NCBI GenBank assembly: GCA_025642065.1
Contig: JAODUP010000157.1
Coordinates: 138,501 to 202,500 of the forward strand
Source of the DNA: Paralvinella palmiformis
Taxonomy: Eukaryota; Annelida; Polychaeta; Terebellida; Alvinellidae
Direction: 5' to 3'
DNA: 64,000 bases
In this document: in pieces, positions 1-11,342 of the stretch
Position numbering within the stretch: the stretch's first letter is position 1
Layout of the letters: the number at the start of each line of letters is the position of its first letter
Notes under the pieces: model-generated
Seen by the model: the letters and a program-made list of their open reading frames with translations, nothing else
The model's database searches: none
Told to the model about the DNA's origin: nothing
Position numbers and translations under genes: made by a program

Positions 1-509
1 CTGGATCATGATACAGTTGTTAGTCAAGTGATGGCAGATTTCTGTAAATTATCTGCATAATAATTTGTAGTCCAAATCTCCCTTGAGTATTGATTGTGCT
101 GTTCCACTGTACCTGTCCATACTAAATGTGGGCCAAACTCAAAGAATTAGGCCCTTAACTGATCTCAATGTAAAAGTATTAAACCTGTAATTTAGGGCAA
201 ACATTCAAGATAAATAGAAGAAATGAAGCTGATGGGAAGTAATGGAATGCCATCACCAGGCAGAGAAATTATATCAATAATTTGTATATGTTTATGTAAT
301 AAAAACTGTGTGTAAATAGACCACAGAACTCACAATGTTTCTTGTTTTTAAGTGAATCTAAATTCGGAGCATCTGGTGTTCTTTGAAGAATGAGTGCTGT
401 TCCTAATTAAAAAAATGCTACAGCATTTCAAATAAATTTTTATTGATTTTCACCATGTTATTACAATACTATTTATTAATATATAATATCTTCTTTGTAT
501 TATTTACAG
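1..509. other. UTP14 intron sequence
   Basis: AT-rich, CpG-poor sequence upstream of the first recognised exon. No Utp14 N-terminal coding block, repeat family or RNA gene was recognised. Confidence 0.6.
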
Positions 510-574
510 GCATTCGATAAAAGTAAGCATGCTTCCTTAATGAGAAGCATCACTGCTCTGGATGGAAAAGTGAA
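510..574 (+). CDS. UTP14: UTP14 exon a (first in window)
   Basis: Acceptor TATTTACAG precedes 510 and donor GTATGT starts at 575. The 65 nt enter at phase 0 and leave two bases (AA). The reading frame gives SLMRSITALDGK, the conserved N-terminal block of Utp14 proteins. Earlier exons and the start codon are outside the window. Confidence 0.9.
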
Positions 575-3491
575 GTATGTACTAATTCTTTTAATTATGT
601 CTCTGCAGTAATAAACAGGCAATTTACATTGTTAGCCTTCGATTCAAATTTTTCCCCCACCCCCAAAATATATCTTCATAGTAATAATTTAACAGATATG
701 AATATGGGTTCCTTAGTATTTATTAGCATTAAATATATGTATACTAAGTATTTAGGTAAGGCGTAATAAGTGATATAGTTTTTGGAAGAAAGAAAACAGG
801 CTTCTTAGCTTTCGTAACTGTTGATGTCCTTTAAAGCATATTTTCTTGTATTCCTTATTCAGGATATACTTGTTTATATTATAGATGAATAGTTTTAATT
901 TTTGAATATGGATATCCCTAAGATCTTTGGTATGATGTAATCTTAAATGCTTCAGGCAGACACTTGCTGTTGGATGACTTTAAATGTATTGTTTTTGTTA
1001 TTAAAGAGCATCATCAGAGCGGCGTGAGGCGATTTCGATGTCAGAACATCATGCTCCAGCAGCTAAAGGTATGGTTAATGCATACAGAACTACAGATTAT
1101 TCTGCTAGTCCATGTGATAGTAAAGATTTCTGTAGACTTGTTAAACCAGAAATCAATTTTCTTCTAGCGATACCCATGTTCGAATCTTGGTGTGGGCATA
1201 TCTGAAGATCGTTTCATCTTTGACTTCGCCTCATTACCTTTGGAGCTCGCTCAGCCCATTTAGCCTACCATGTGCACAAAAATGGTCGTAAAACACCAAA
1301 CATCAATCATCATATCTAATTACCTTTACGAGGTACATCTTGGCATTATTCAGCAAAGTTTTAATTCTACTATTTCTGGAGGTAAATATTTTCTGTCAGC
1401 TGTATTTTGTTTTGCTAGTCTTAAGTTATGTATTTCAATAGTACAGTGGTAGGAGCACTGGACAGTGGTTAGAGAATTGGAGAGTAAACTTCCAAATTAG
1501 GGTTCAAATCATACCTCTCTCTGTGGGACTTCCCTGGAGAGTCATCCTACGGTCGTATGGAACCACCGTCAAGGCTAAACAAGGAACTCACTGACACAAA
1601 TACTCACTCCATTTTCTGTGGTAGTCATTCTTTGAATAAATTATGTCTGTCTATATACATTCTTCTGGCTCTTTTTATTCTTTCAGACTGTCGTAGCCTT
1701 TGGTAGACTAGTAAATATCTGGAATTCTACTCCTGGTATATATATATATAATGTCTTCTGTGTACACTATTAACTGCTTTATTTTCATGTGTGCAATGAC
1801 ACACCTATGAGTGTGAAAACTCATACACATACCACAATTTGTAAAGGGTTAAAATTACTTCAGAAACATCAGATACTGCTCTGTTTATGTCATGTCTTAA
1901 TGATATCAGTTGTCTTCATTTTTAATGGTATGTTATAACTTTTACTGTTTTACGAATGAAAAAAAAGATGTTTTACGTGTTTTTATGGTTTTTCTTTTCT
2001 TTACCTAGGTCCTGTTAAGCTTCAACAACTAGTTGGGGCATTAGGGAACAAGCTAGGACATACAGAACTAAAGAAACAGATCAACCGAGTTAAGAAAAGA
2101 CTGAAAGTGTTGCCGGTGCCACTCTCGAAACCCGAACAACAACGGGTAAGATGTCGGTCTTTCTATGAGTTATCATCGGTTAAATATCTTGACATGTTTA
2201 TACCACGATGTAAGTGTTCGACAATCTGTAACGGCATTGTCTATAAAGTGTGTAAGCGTAAACATCACACAAATTGTAATGTATTCCTGTGTTAAGAATG
2301 TGAGGCATTGGCTAAAATACAAGAGTTCCCTGTGGGGACTAACATAGAAATACTTGAGTACAACACTTTATGGAACAGAAATTTGGAGTATTTTGACTAA
2401 GGTTGTAGAAGGAAATTAATTTTTCTAAATGAATGAGAATTGTTGTTTTGCAGGAGTCTGATTATGTTAGTAATTACTGTGTAGTTTTTACTTGAATTAT
2501 TTAGGCATTTCTGTAGCTGAACTTATACCATCCATGGCTACAGAATTTAAGGACATGGGTTCAACTCCCAGTCTAATAAATTCTTTTTTATTATGCATTT
2601 GCATTTTATTTAATGGTCAGGTTGATACATGCATTAGAAATAAAGTAAATATGGATTGTTCCAATTTTTAACAATTAATTTGACCTCCGTATGGAAACAT
2701 AATTGAATATAATTAATGATAATGATCTTTTCATATTTATTATATAAACAATGCTTAAAATGATGGCATTTACATTATATTTTATGATATGTGTCATTAT
2801 CTTCAGGTTTCTTTAAACAGATAGTGGTTTGGCTTTTATGATCATAAAGAGTGCTATTCATTATTTGATATATTAGTGGTAGTTGTGTTATTTTTTGGTG
2901 TTAGGAAATTTCTGGAATCTGTTGAATAAATAAGATAATTTGATCTGACTATTTGTGGAAAAGACCCCGTTTTTGTTTCTGCATTCCTTCATTTTTGTGT
3001 TCTACTAGATGAGTAAATATCATTTTATTTTGTAACCAAAACATGCAGCCATTTATTCTGCAGTTAGAATTTTAACCTGGCCCACATTTTCCTCATACAG
3101 ATTCACAGGAGTCTCGCATTTGAAGGTGTAAATAAGGACCTGTCCAAATGGGATCCCATAGTGAAAAAACATAGACTGGTAAGTAGCATAATTTAACATT
3201 CTGTAATTGTCATCTTCATTGTTTATTTTATTATTGTTTATTAAAGTTTTTGTTGATTTTTCATTCAGGCAGAACAATTGGTGTTTCCTCTTGAACAGCC
3301 GGACATCCGGATCTTATCGTCTCCCGATGAACTTGTCAAGAGAATTCAGGTAGTACTTATTGTATTGATCTCAGATAATTATGCATAAACGACTAATATG
3401 GAATGATTACAACTGCAGTATCTGGCCTGATTGGCTCACATCCAATAAATCGCCATCCTATTTTCTGTGGAAATATCAGTTTGGGTGTGTG

Positions 3492-3525
<34 letters not shown>

Positions 3526-6500
3526 GTTTTGAAGGCAAATGAATGCGCACATAAACACTAGAACATAGTCAGGTTGAGGCTGAAAAAATATCCTGATATC
3601 TGATTTTTGACAAAAGGTGTGAAATTGACCTAGATCCTACTTTTGACTCATGAAGAGACAGCAAATTATGACAGTTGAAAGTGCTCTTCATAAATTGTTA
3701 TTTTATGTCCTCCCTTATTATTACGTCCTTCTCATCCATTTCACTGAAATTCCGATGCCGCTTTGCTTCCATCCAACAGCCGAAGACCGCTCTGGAGACG
3801 GAGGTCGCCGCGCTGTTAGGCGAACATAAGCCAGATCCCGAGAAGGTGCTCACCCCTGCCGAAGAGAAGGCCTTAAAAGCGATGAGCATTGAAGAAGCAT
3901 GCCAGAGAAGGGCAGAGTTACAGAAATATCGGGCCCTGTTATCATACAAGGAGTCTAAAGCTCGTAGACAAAACAAAATTAAAAGTAAAACGTAAGTGGC
4001 ATCGTTTGTTGCCTAATAATGTTTTTGTTATACCTTCAGAGAAATATAAATATGGTTTTGTCAGTCTGTGTGTGCTTGGCTTATTTTATGTCACTGTTTT
4101 AGGTACCACCGAATTCTGCGGAAGGAGAAACTGAAGAAAGAAAAGAAAATGTTAGATGAACTTGAGAAAAGTGATCCAGAAGGTTACTTGAAAAGATTAA
4201 ATGAAGCAGATGCTAACAGGATACAGGTATGTTAATTTTATGGTGAATTTGGTATGATAAATATTCATGCATCTTCTGACTTGCGTGTTCGGCCTGTTTA
4301 GGCTACCGTGTACACAAAATTGGCCGTAAAACATCAATCGTCATCATCTAACTTTTGGGTGGTTTGCAAATGTTGGGAGGGGGTATGATTATACAGACTG
4401 GCAAGTCTTTGTACTTTGTAGCAGTTTTGTACGGCTCCTTGAACACTTTGATCTGCTGTTTGTTAAGTTGATTCCATAGCATTCTTTAGTTGTATAAACA
4501 TCTGTCTTTCAGGTTGTAGTTTTGTATCACTTTGTCCACAAATAGAGCTTGTTTGTAAAATTGATTTTGAACTGTTTGAATTCGACTTTTTTAAATAATG
4601 CCTTTTGTAGTAAAATCGTATGCTTATTCATCAACAAATATTAGATACTCCAGATGCTTTAATAGACACTCTCAAAGCAATGGTTTAACGTCTGTCTGTG
4701 AATTTTTTCACTTTGTATTATACATATCGTTATTTAGTTCGGTTGAGTGTACTTCATTAACTGAGTTGGATCATTCTAAGTAATTTTATAATAATACCAT
4801 CATCAGATAGACAAGTCTGGCTTTTTGTATTAAACAAATAATTTATTCTTTACTTAACAACATAATAATTTATCCTATTTGGTGTCAGCTATCTGTTTTA
4901 CGAAAGAAGCATGATAGTTGGGACCAAAACCGGGTAACCCTGTTCTGAGGTGCTGTACAATATTATTATCCCTGACTCAGACCTGTTTCAATCCAGCACA
5001 CACCTCAACTCCCAAAGGAGCATATAATGTATACGGTGCAAAGCATTACTCAGACGCATAGCCATCACGTCTTGTCAGGTTCTCATTTCTGGCTAAGTGA
5101 ATCGGTCACCGCCAGATGACAGCATTGCAGTTCTGGAGCCCCGAACCTGTGACTTTTCAGTTACAGGTTCCTGTGCTCTCACTTATTTACTATGCCATCA
5201 TAACTTGTCTTATGGCATTGTACCACTTAGTTAGAGGATCTTTTTGATTTATGTATTGAATTATTCCAAATTACTGATCTTTTGAAGCAAACATAATAAT
5301 ACTAAACCATCCTACATCATTGTCTACAGAACCAAATCTGTAGGTTTATTTATACTAATAAAATCCAATAATGTTAAAAGAATAAGACGACTCACTGTAA
5401 GACTGATCTTCAGCATCATGTGGTGGTGGAAAGTCAGAATTACGAATTCTCATGCAGAATAAATAATAGCAGTGAATGGATTCATCAATAATTAGCTTAA
5501 TTGTTGAGAGAGTGCAGCACTTAGTGAACTCTATGTTTCAGTGCATCAACCAATTTTGGCCAGTTTTTGTTGGAGTAATCGTCAGTATGTTGTTTTGAAA
5601 TCCACACGCTTTGATTTGATTCAAGAAGTGATATATACATTTTCCTTTGATAGGAACGTATCAGTTTGAAGCACAGAGGTGGAAGTAAATTTGCCAAAAA
5701 ACAGCTTCTTTACAACAAATACAGCGATCAGGTAAGTAGTTGACAATTATTGTGCATTTGATAGCCGTCTGAAATAAATTAATATTTAAAGACCACTGCT
5801 TCCACATGCTTGTTCCAGTCCAGAGATGCTGTGCAAGAGATGCTGCAGAAGAGTCGCGAACTGTCGAAGAAGGTTGCCATGGAGACAGATAGCAGTGATT
5901 CTGAAGCGTCAACCGATGGAAAAGCCGGCAGCAGGGAAACCAAAGTTGGTGTACTTAATCCGTGGATGGCGGCTGGAAGTAAGATGCCGAAAGCTTCTAA
6001 ATTGTCCTCATACAGCAAGCCAATGCCGGTTGCCAACACGGTAAACGAAATGTCAGATTCTGATGAAGGAAGTGAAGGAACAGAAGTCAGAAGTAAAGGT
6101 GTGATGGAAGTAAACATTGATAGTTTGTTTGATAACCTCGAAATGAAGAATTTAAAAACTCTTCGTCAGATGAAGAATCTTACAGCTGCTGACTTAGCAG
6201 AAGATGAAGGCGATAGTGAAAATGATGATGATGATAATGCTAAGTCTAATAAACCAGACATTGATGAGACATTAAGTGGACAGAACTTGGACCAGAGTGT
6301 CATTAAAATATCGATGAAAAGGAAGCAAACTTTGGAAGATTTCGATGACCTGCCAAGTGAGGCAGAGAGTGAACCTGGTGTGGTCTCGTATCAAGGAAAA
6401 GTTGAACACGAGACTGATAAGGTTAGACAAGCTTCTGTGTCCTTGGTTCAGGAAGAAGAAAAGGTCAAAAGCAGTGATGTTCTCAGTGTTGATCCAAAGA

Positions 6501-6746
6501 AGTTCCTCACAATTGATGCTACAACACGCAAAATGGTTCTAGCAGAAGGTGACCAGTTCGATGAGGAGCAGACCCAGGGTATGTCCATAGCGCAGGCATT
6601 CGCTTCTGATGACGTCATTGAGGAGTTTTCTGAGGAAAAGAAAACCATTGAGGAGAGAGATAAACCAAAAGATTTCAACATTGTGCTGCCAGGATGGGGT
6701 GAATGGGGTGGAAAAGGGTTCCGGACATCTAAACGCACGGAAAAGG

Positions 6747-6793
<47 letters not shown>

Positions 6794-9700
6794 ATTTTAT
6801 CTTTTCATTGTACACTTATCAGTTGAAAGGTGGCCATATTTACTACTGGTGTTTGTGTGGTTAAATAAATTAATTATATTGACTGTTATGATTAGTGTTA
6901 GTTAACGAAGATTAGCTTTTAATAAAGGAAAACTATTATTAGCAATATCTCGTACTGTTACATATCTCAGTAAGTAGTATCCAATGTTGACAGGTTCTGA
7001 TAAGTCCTAGATATTTGGTATTAAGGGTTCCCACAGTAGGAGGATTTTGGAATACTGTTTTTAGTAAGAAAGGTTTAATAAATATACAATGTTATCAATA
7101 TTTGTGCAGGATGTGTGTGGGGAAAAACAGCTATAATGTAGGTTATTAGGGCGATGTCATGAGGGCATTGTCAAGACCTAGTTAGCATGTTTATGTTCGA
7201 ATCAGCCAATGAGCACTTGAATTATAAACAGCCAATAAAGTGCTATAGATTTAAACTGAGGTTCTCTTAATTGTTTTACACCTCTCTATTTCTCATTCAT
7301 CATAATGTCTGTCATCCCTTGTCTCCTTGACTTCAAATAGAGTCTGTAGGATGAAGCAGTTCGTAAACAGGTTTCAGTTGATGTGGAAAAGCTTTGCTTT
7401 ATATTAGTGGTCAAAGCAAGCTGATCCAGTCTGTATTGGAGACCTCATTGAGGGGAACATCGTATACAATATTATAATAACAAGAAAAATTGGTCACTTT
7501 CATCAACGAATTAGTGCTGTATAATACTGTCAAATAATGATGATGATGAAGATGATATGGATATAGGTGAACATTTAGGATTCTGTGTGTTTCTATTGTA
7601 TGCTATTTACGTATATTTTGGTCCTGTTGCATTGTGGAACAATCATGGTTTGGGCTAATGGAACCGTGGACTATGGCTGACTCTCCACTGTCTACCACTT
7701 GGTTTGTCAGTAAATAACTACTCTGTATACTCGCATATAAAACGCATCCGTATTTAGGACCAATACACCCCCTGGAGGCAAACCCACATATAAGACTTAC
7801 TAAAATCAGCAATATTAATTCAAAACCAAAAAATTCATCATCACTCTCCTCACGGAACATCTGTTGTATCTGTTCGTGTGTCATCATACATGTCATCACC
7901 TTCTTCGTCGGTGTCAGATTTGTCATACTGTTCAGCCCACAATACCTCATCTTCTGTGCCATCTAAATTATTGCTGTAATTGTTTTCCTTTGACTTGTGG
8001 CTTCTATGGTCATTCTTTGCATGGCCTCATTTGCTGTTCAATTACACATGCTCACATATCTCGATAGTATTGACAAGTCTTTGTGATCATGTCACTAATT
8101 AGAGCATTGGATAAAAATAATCATGGTGATTAAGATATAGTTTGGTTTTGGAAGACAACAGAGAAAACACACCTAATAAATTTGTTTATTGTCATATATT
8201 CATCATTAATGTCAAAAGGCAATATTATTGTATTTCCCCTTAAATTATACCAAATATTACCTTCCCTTTTAGTATGACCCGCATATAAGATGCACTTGAT
8301 TTTGACATCGATTTCGGAATATAAAAAGTGTGTCTTATACGCGAATATATACGGTACTTAAATCTTTTGTAATTCTTAAATGAGAATCATCTTCCTGAAT
8401 TGAAACACATTTAAAAGGGTAAATCACTTTTCAAGAGTTATAATTTCAAGGTTAGAAGGATGAAAGCTATAGTTTACAGTTTTCAGCAGCTGGTAACTTC
8501 TCGTCTTCAAACACTTCATTTCAGTTTAAATCAAATTATATCCTTTCTTGGGCGATCTCCAGCAAAGTGCGGCGAAGTTGCTCAAACCTTTGTGTGTGAA
8601 AACCCAAATGCAAACTTGCTCGTAATTTTTATTGTGTACAACATATTGCAATGTCAATATTCTGATATCATCAAGTCACATTTTGTATTCATGATTGATA
8701 TTAGTATATTTTACTAGTGATCTACAAGTAGTTTTCTACCTCTAACAAGGAGAAACGAGTTGATTGTCTGGTATATCTTTACAAATGATAGTTTGTGAGT
8801 TGATTTTATTGTTATATCTGTTCTTCATCAGATTCATCTTAAAGGCACCACCAGCTGCACCAAGGAGAGACAGGAATCTGGATAACGTTATTATTAGTGA
8901 AGTCAGGGATAGAACAATAGCAAAGCATCAGGTTAGTGAGCTTGAACTGTTAACTGCAACAAGTTTACTGAAATAACATGCAACACCTAGAACTAAAGTC
9001 TTGTAAACAGTTACTGTCTCTGAACGATCTTATTTTTTGTTAGATATTGTAAATAATTTTATTTTGATGTATAACAAATATCAGGTAGAACTATAGATAA
9101 AATTGTTTCATTGCAAGTGTCTGTTATTATGTAAATCAATGCAAGAGATGGTACATTTTTAAATATAATTACAATATTTAAGTGTGTTAGAGCTACAGAC
9201 AACACTGTTTCATTACAGGTCGGTCTGTTATTATGTAATTCACTGTAAGAGATGGTATAACTGTAAATATAATTACGATATTTCAGTGTTACAGTTGTGT
9301 ATTATATGGTAGTTACAATTAGCAATAATAAGTGACCTAGTTGTCAAAATGTAGTTTATATATCAGTGTTGCTTCTAGGACGTGTTTTTGCGGGATTCCC
9401 GTGATATTTTAACGTATGGTGCAAAATAAAAATATCCCTGCGCCCCACATAACCCAGAATAAAACCCCATGGTGCAATACTGTATGTGTTGTGTGCCTTA
9501 ACGGTCTCCCTGTCACTATTGTCTTTTGTGTGAATGGTTCCTAGGCAGTACTAAGTCTGGTGTAGAGGTATCAGTGTTGCTTCTAGGACACGTTTTTGCT
9601 GCATTCCCCCGATATTTTAACCTATGGCGTAAAATTAAAAACAAATAACGGCACCTCATGGTGTAGAATAAAATCCCATGACACAATATTTTAAATCTTG

Positions 9701-11226
9701 TGTGCATTAATGATCTCCTCATCACATTAGCTTTAATAATGATATACCACTGGTATGGCATTATCAGCAGAAAGTGGGTCATGATAAATGCCAAATATTT
9801 ATCATCCGATAGTTTCCTGATCTGAAATAATGCCAAAATCTACTGTTGTAGCCATTTCAAATGTCATGTTTATAAATATTTACTGAATATAAGAACCATG
9901 TTTGAAGGATGGGAGAGATTTTGGTGGGCTGGTGATCTTGGCTCGTAAACGTCCATTTTGCATTATGATGGTTATGTGACTCAAATACTCTCTCCTGATT
10001 GGCCAGTTATCTATGTTTACAGTAAATAAAAGTGCATGATCTTGTTTATATAGTGGATTTCTCTGTCCCTCTCCTGTATATTTGTTTGATCACCATTATT
10101 TTTGTATTTTATATTAATATGATATAAATATGGATTTCATATATCATATTAACTGTATCCAGACTTTACTGAAGGAAATATAATATGCAGGTTTTGGTAA
10201 CTTAATAATTGTGCTTCTACCTTGATCCTCTGTCCATCCACAGCTAGGTGTGAGAGGCAGTTCTCCTCTATGAATAGCATTAAAACTTTGTTCACAATGT
10301 TCAGGAACTCCCTTGACCAGGAAAATCTATGTGATTTGATGCTTATTGCACACGATGGCCCACTACCCCAAGAATTTCTTCCAGGCTATTGATAAGTAGC
10401 TGGTATCTGGTAATGGTGGTCTTCACCTGAACGGGCACAAGAAAAATATTCTTCAATGTGTTGATGAAAATTGAAACAACAAAATGTTCTGTAGCTGACT
10501 TTGACTATGAGTTAGCTGTAAATGTGTGAAGGAAGAAGACAGCCCGTGGAATATATAAAAATGAGTCTCACCAATAACATTTTGAACCATTTCTGTAGTA
10601 TTGTTTCTTCATGTTACAGATATAGGTGATATGTATAAATTTAATTATGCTTACACTGTAAAACTATGTGTATAAATACTTCAAGTAGGATGCAAATGTC
10701 ATCATTTTCAATTCAAATATTCCTGGGGGTATGCGTTTGTACCCCTAAATGGTTTTCATGCCAAGTGCCCATGTTACATTAAAATCCCCCACATTTTTAA
10801 AACCTAAGTGGGAGCTCCCCCACATAGGCTAGATCCTAGAAGCAACGCTGCATATACAGTTTGTTTATAAATGCTAGGACAGCTATGAGTGGAGTTAGTA
10901 CTTGGCATTTGACATTTGTATTTGATAATTGAAATTTAATTCTAGCTTAATGGCCATGTTTGTACGTGAAATATTTATCCTGTCATCCGCGTTTCTATTC
11001 CCAGGTCAGAGATGTGCCTTTTCCATTCAGGAATCCCGAGCAGTTTGAGAACAGTATCCGACAGCCGATAGGCAAGACGTGGAATCCAGAGACTGCCTAC
11101 AAAAAACTCATCGAGCCAAAGAAGGTGACACGTATTGGCACTGTCATACCACCAATGGACAAATCTCAGGTGAATAAGAACATTAAAGAAGACAAATTGA
11201 AGCCAAGGAAAAAGCGACGGAAGTAA
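510..11226 (+). CDS. UTP14: UTP14, U3 snoRNA-associated protein 14 (5' end missing, 11 exons)
   Basis: Utp14 is a nucleolar component of the small-subunit processome. It binds and activates the DEAH helicase Dhr1/DHX37, which removes U3 snoRNA from pre-18S rRNA. Seen here: 11 exons that translate in order to the Utp14 family pattern. They start with a segment containing SLMRSITALDGKVK and run through WDPIVKKHRLAEQLVFPL, LTPAEEKALKAMSIEEA, a large acidic Ser/Asp/Glu-rich exon ending in LPGWGEWGG, then RFILKAPP, and a lysine-rich C-terminus after PFPFRNPEQF and QPIGKTWNPE. The recovered coding length is about 695 residues. Human UTP14A is about 770, so only the N-terminal tip (roughly 40-60 residues) is off the left edge. 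All junctions use GT-AG and keep phase except exon 9 to 10, where the phase is off by two bases. The final exon ends at TAA 11224-11226. Confidence 0.96.
1007..1068 (+). CDS. UTP14: UTP14 exon b
   Basis: The acceptor is TATTAAAG before 1007, with donor GTATGG at 1069. The first base completes a Lys codon from the previous exon. The frame then reads ASSERREAISMSEHHAPAAK, and one base (G) is carried over. Confidence 0.85.
1169..1313 (+). mobile_element. SINE family A copy, 5'-truncated (subfamily A1)
   Basis: Matches family A from just before the B box (GTTCGAATCTTGG) through the body TTCATCTTTGACTTCGCC to the tail GTAAAACACCAAACATCAAT. The tRNA head is missing. It lies in a UTP14 intron in sense orientation. 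Confidence 0.85.
1445..1620 (+). mobile_element. possible tRNA-like repeat
   Basis: Contains a B-box-like GGGTTCAAATCATACC (near 1500) preceded by an A-box-like stretch, followed by unique-looking sequence. It resembles a decayed SINE head of another family. No second copy was found in the window, so this is tentative. Confidence 0.25.
2009..2145 (+). CDS. UTP14: UTP14 exon c
   Basis: A pyrimidine-rich tract and ACCTAG acceptor end at 2008; the donor GTAAGA begins at 2146. The 137 nt encode VKLQQLVGALGNK, then a basic helix containing KKQINRVKKRLKVL and PVPLSKPEQQR. This matches the Utp14 region just before the conserved WDP motif. It ends at phase 0. Confidence 0.93.
3101..3178 (+). CDS. 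UTP14: UTP14 exon d
   Basis: The acceptor TCATACAG ends at 3100 and the donor GTAAGT starts at 3179. Twenty-six codons read IHRSLAFEGVNKDLSKWDP then IVKKHRL. The KWDPIVxxxR block is a hallmark of Utp14. Confidence 0.95.
3269..3349 (+). CDS. UTP14: UTP14 exon e
   Basis: The acceptor TTCATTCAG ends at 3268 and the donor GTAGTA starts at 3350. Twenty-seven codons begin AEQLVFPLEQPD. The AEQLVFPL block follows the WDP motif directly in all Utp14 proteins, supporting this junction. Confidence 0.95.
3491..3524. repeat. (GT)n/(TA)n microsatellite
   Basis: A short GT run followed by alternating TA, in the intron before UTP14 exon f. Confidence 0.85.
3780..3991 (+). CDS. UTP14: UTP14 exon f
   Basis: The acceptor ATCCAACAG ends at 3779; the donor GTAAGT starts at 3992. 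The 212 nt encode PKTALETEVAALLGEHKPDP, then LTPAEEKALKAMSIEEACQR and a basic stretch ending NKIKSKT (last codon split after two bases). It is the most conserved central block of the family. Confidence 0.96.
4103..4226 (+). CDS. UTP14: UTP14 exon g
   Basis: The acceptor ACTGTTTTAG ends at 4102; the donor GTATGT starts at 4227. One base completes Thr. The frame then gives YHRILRKEKLKKEKKMLDEL and LKRLNEADANRIQ, a charged helical region typical of Utp14. Confidence 0.95.
4267..4349 (+). mobile_element. SINE family A fragment, internally deleted
   Basis: Starts with a body piece (GCATCTTCTGACTTG), jumps to CGGCCTGTTTAGGCTACC and ends with GGCCGTAAAACATCAATCG. A stretch of the normal body is missing between the two parts. 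Confidence 0.6.
4930..5205 (-). mobile_element. SINE family B copy
   Basis: Read on the minus strand it begins with a degraded tRNA-like head containing the B box ACAGGTTCGGGGCTCC. It continues with CCAGAAATGAGAACCTGAC, then TGGGAGTTGAGGTGTGTGCT and a tail TCAGGGATAATAATATTGTA. The same blocks occur in the same order in the copies at 46304 and 47588. It lies in a UTP14 intron, antisense to the gene. Confidence 0.85.
5654..5731 (+). CDS. UTP14: UTP14 exon h
   Basis: The acceptor CCTTTGATAG ends at 5653; the donor GTAAGT starts at 5732. Twenty-six codons give ERISLKHRGGSKFAKKQLLY and NKYSDQ. The ERxSLKHxxxSKxAK motif is diagnostic of Utp14. Confidence 0.96.
5819..6745 (+). CDS. UTP14: UTP14 exon i (large acidic exon)
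   Basis: The acceptor TGTTCCAG ends at 5818; the donor GTAATA starts at 6746 and runs straight into a (TA)n tract. The exon has 309 codons and begins SRDAVQEMLQKSRELSKK. It continues with Ser/Asp/Glu-rich low-complexity sequence, including an Asp run near 6228, NPWM near 5959, IAQAFASDDVIEEF near 6588, and the invariant LPGWGEWGG at 6686-6712. The length and low conservation of the middle are normal for the family. The exon ends at phase 0. Confidence 0.96.
6747..6786. repeat. (TA)n microsatellite at a splice donor
   Basis: The TA tract starts within the donor of UTP14 exon i (GTAATATATA...), so length changes here would abut the 5' splice site. Confidence 0.9.
7726..8356 (-). mobile_element. 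degenerate pogo/Tigger-like DNA transposon
   Basis: The ends are imperfect inverted repeats: left GTATACTCGCATATAAAACG; right, read inward, GTATATATTCGCGTATAAGA. On the minus strand around 7835-7980 the frame reads NLDGTEDEVLWAEQYDKSDT, then an acidic run, a stop, and EESDDEFFGF. This C-terminal pattern (LDGTED... acidic... DEFFGF) is typical of pogo/Tigger and JRK-like transposases. Only the 3' end of the gene survives, with stops, so the copy is dead. It lies in the UTP14 intron between exons i and j. Confidence 0.7.
8832..8931 (+). CDS. UTP14: UTP14 exon j
   Basis: The only usable acceptor, CTTCATCAG, ends at 8831, and the donor GTTAGT starts at 8932. The conserved frame reads FILKAPPAAPRRDRNLDNVI and KHQ. 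That frame needs two bases in front of 8832, but the previous recognised exon ends at phase 0. A short exon of length 3n+2 in 6746-8831, or a sequence error, must account for this. Confidence 0.88.
9364..10850 (+). mobile_element. hAT-superfamily DNA transposon, deleted
   Basis: Terminal inverted repeats match: left CAGTGTTGCTTCTAGGAC at 9364, right (reverse strand) CAGCGTTGCTTCTAGGATC ending at 10850. CAGTG-type ends are usual for hAT elements. Inside, 10248-10391 encodes the transposase C-terminal dimerisation segment. No catalytic domain is recognisable, so it is non-autonomous. The left end is present twice (9364 and 9572). No clean 8-bp target duplication is visible (TTATATAT versus CATATACA). 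It lies in the last UTP14 intron. Confidence 0.8.
10248..10391 (+). pseudogene. hAT transposase C-terminal dimerisation domain remnant
   Basis: An uninterrupted frame reads CERQFSSMNSIKTLFTMFRN, then LDQENLCDLMLIAHDGPLPQ and EFLPGY before TGA. The ER-FS-MN-IKT ... LM-I---GP pattern is the conserved hAT C-terminal (hATC) motif. The upstream RNase-H-like catalytic region is absent, leaving only this terminal piece. Confidence 0.8.
11005..11226 (+). CDS. UTP14: UTP14 terminal exon
   Basis: The acceptor CTATTCCCAG ends at 11004. The frame reads VRDVPFPFRNPEQFENSIRQ, PIGKTWNPETAYKKL and a basic tail PRKKRRK before TAA at 11224. The PFPFxxxxQFExSIxxPIGxTWN block is the conserved C-terminal signature of Utp14; in yeast the C-terminal region contacts the helicase Dhr1. 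Confidence 0.97.
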   Translation, partial: VRDVPFPFRNPEQFENSIRQPIGKTWNPETAYKKLIEPKKVTRIGTVIPPMDKSQVNKNIKEDKLKPRKKRRK

Positions 11227-11342
11227 ACAGCCTTCTTTCACCAGCTCGTTAACTGTTCCCTTTAATGAATAATTGTGAAGACTTGATGGAAGATTGCCAT
11301 CACCATTTACATTACGGTTTATGATTCAATATGTACGATATT

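Noticed and set aside
3675..3775. Upstream extension of the UTP14 exon f frame to an ATG
   Set aside because: The conserved protein starts at 3780 after a good CAG acceptor; the upstream part is intron that happens to be open.
5810..5818. ATG at 5810 as a UTP14 start
   Set aside because: It lies before the splice acceptor at 5817-5818, and the exon joins in frame with upstream conserved exons.
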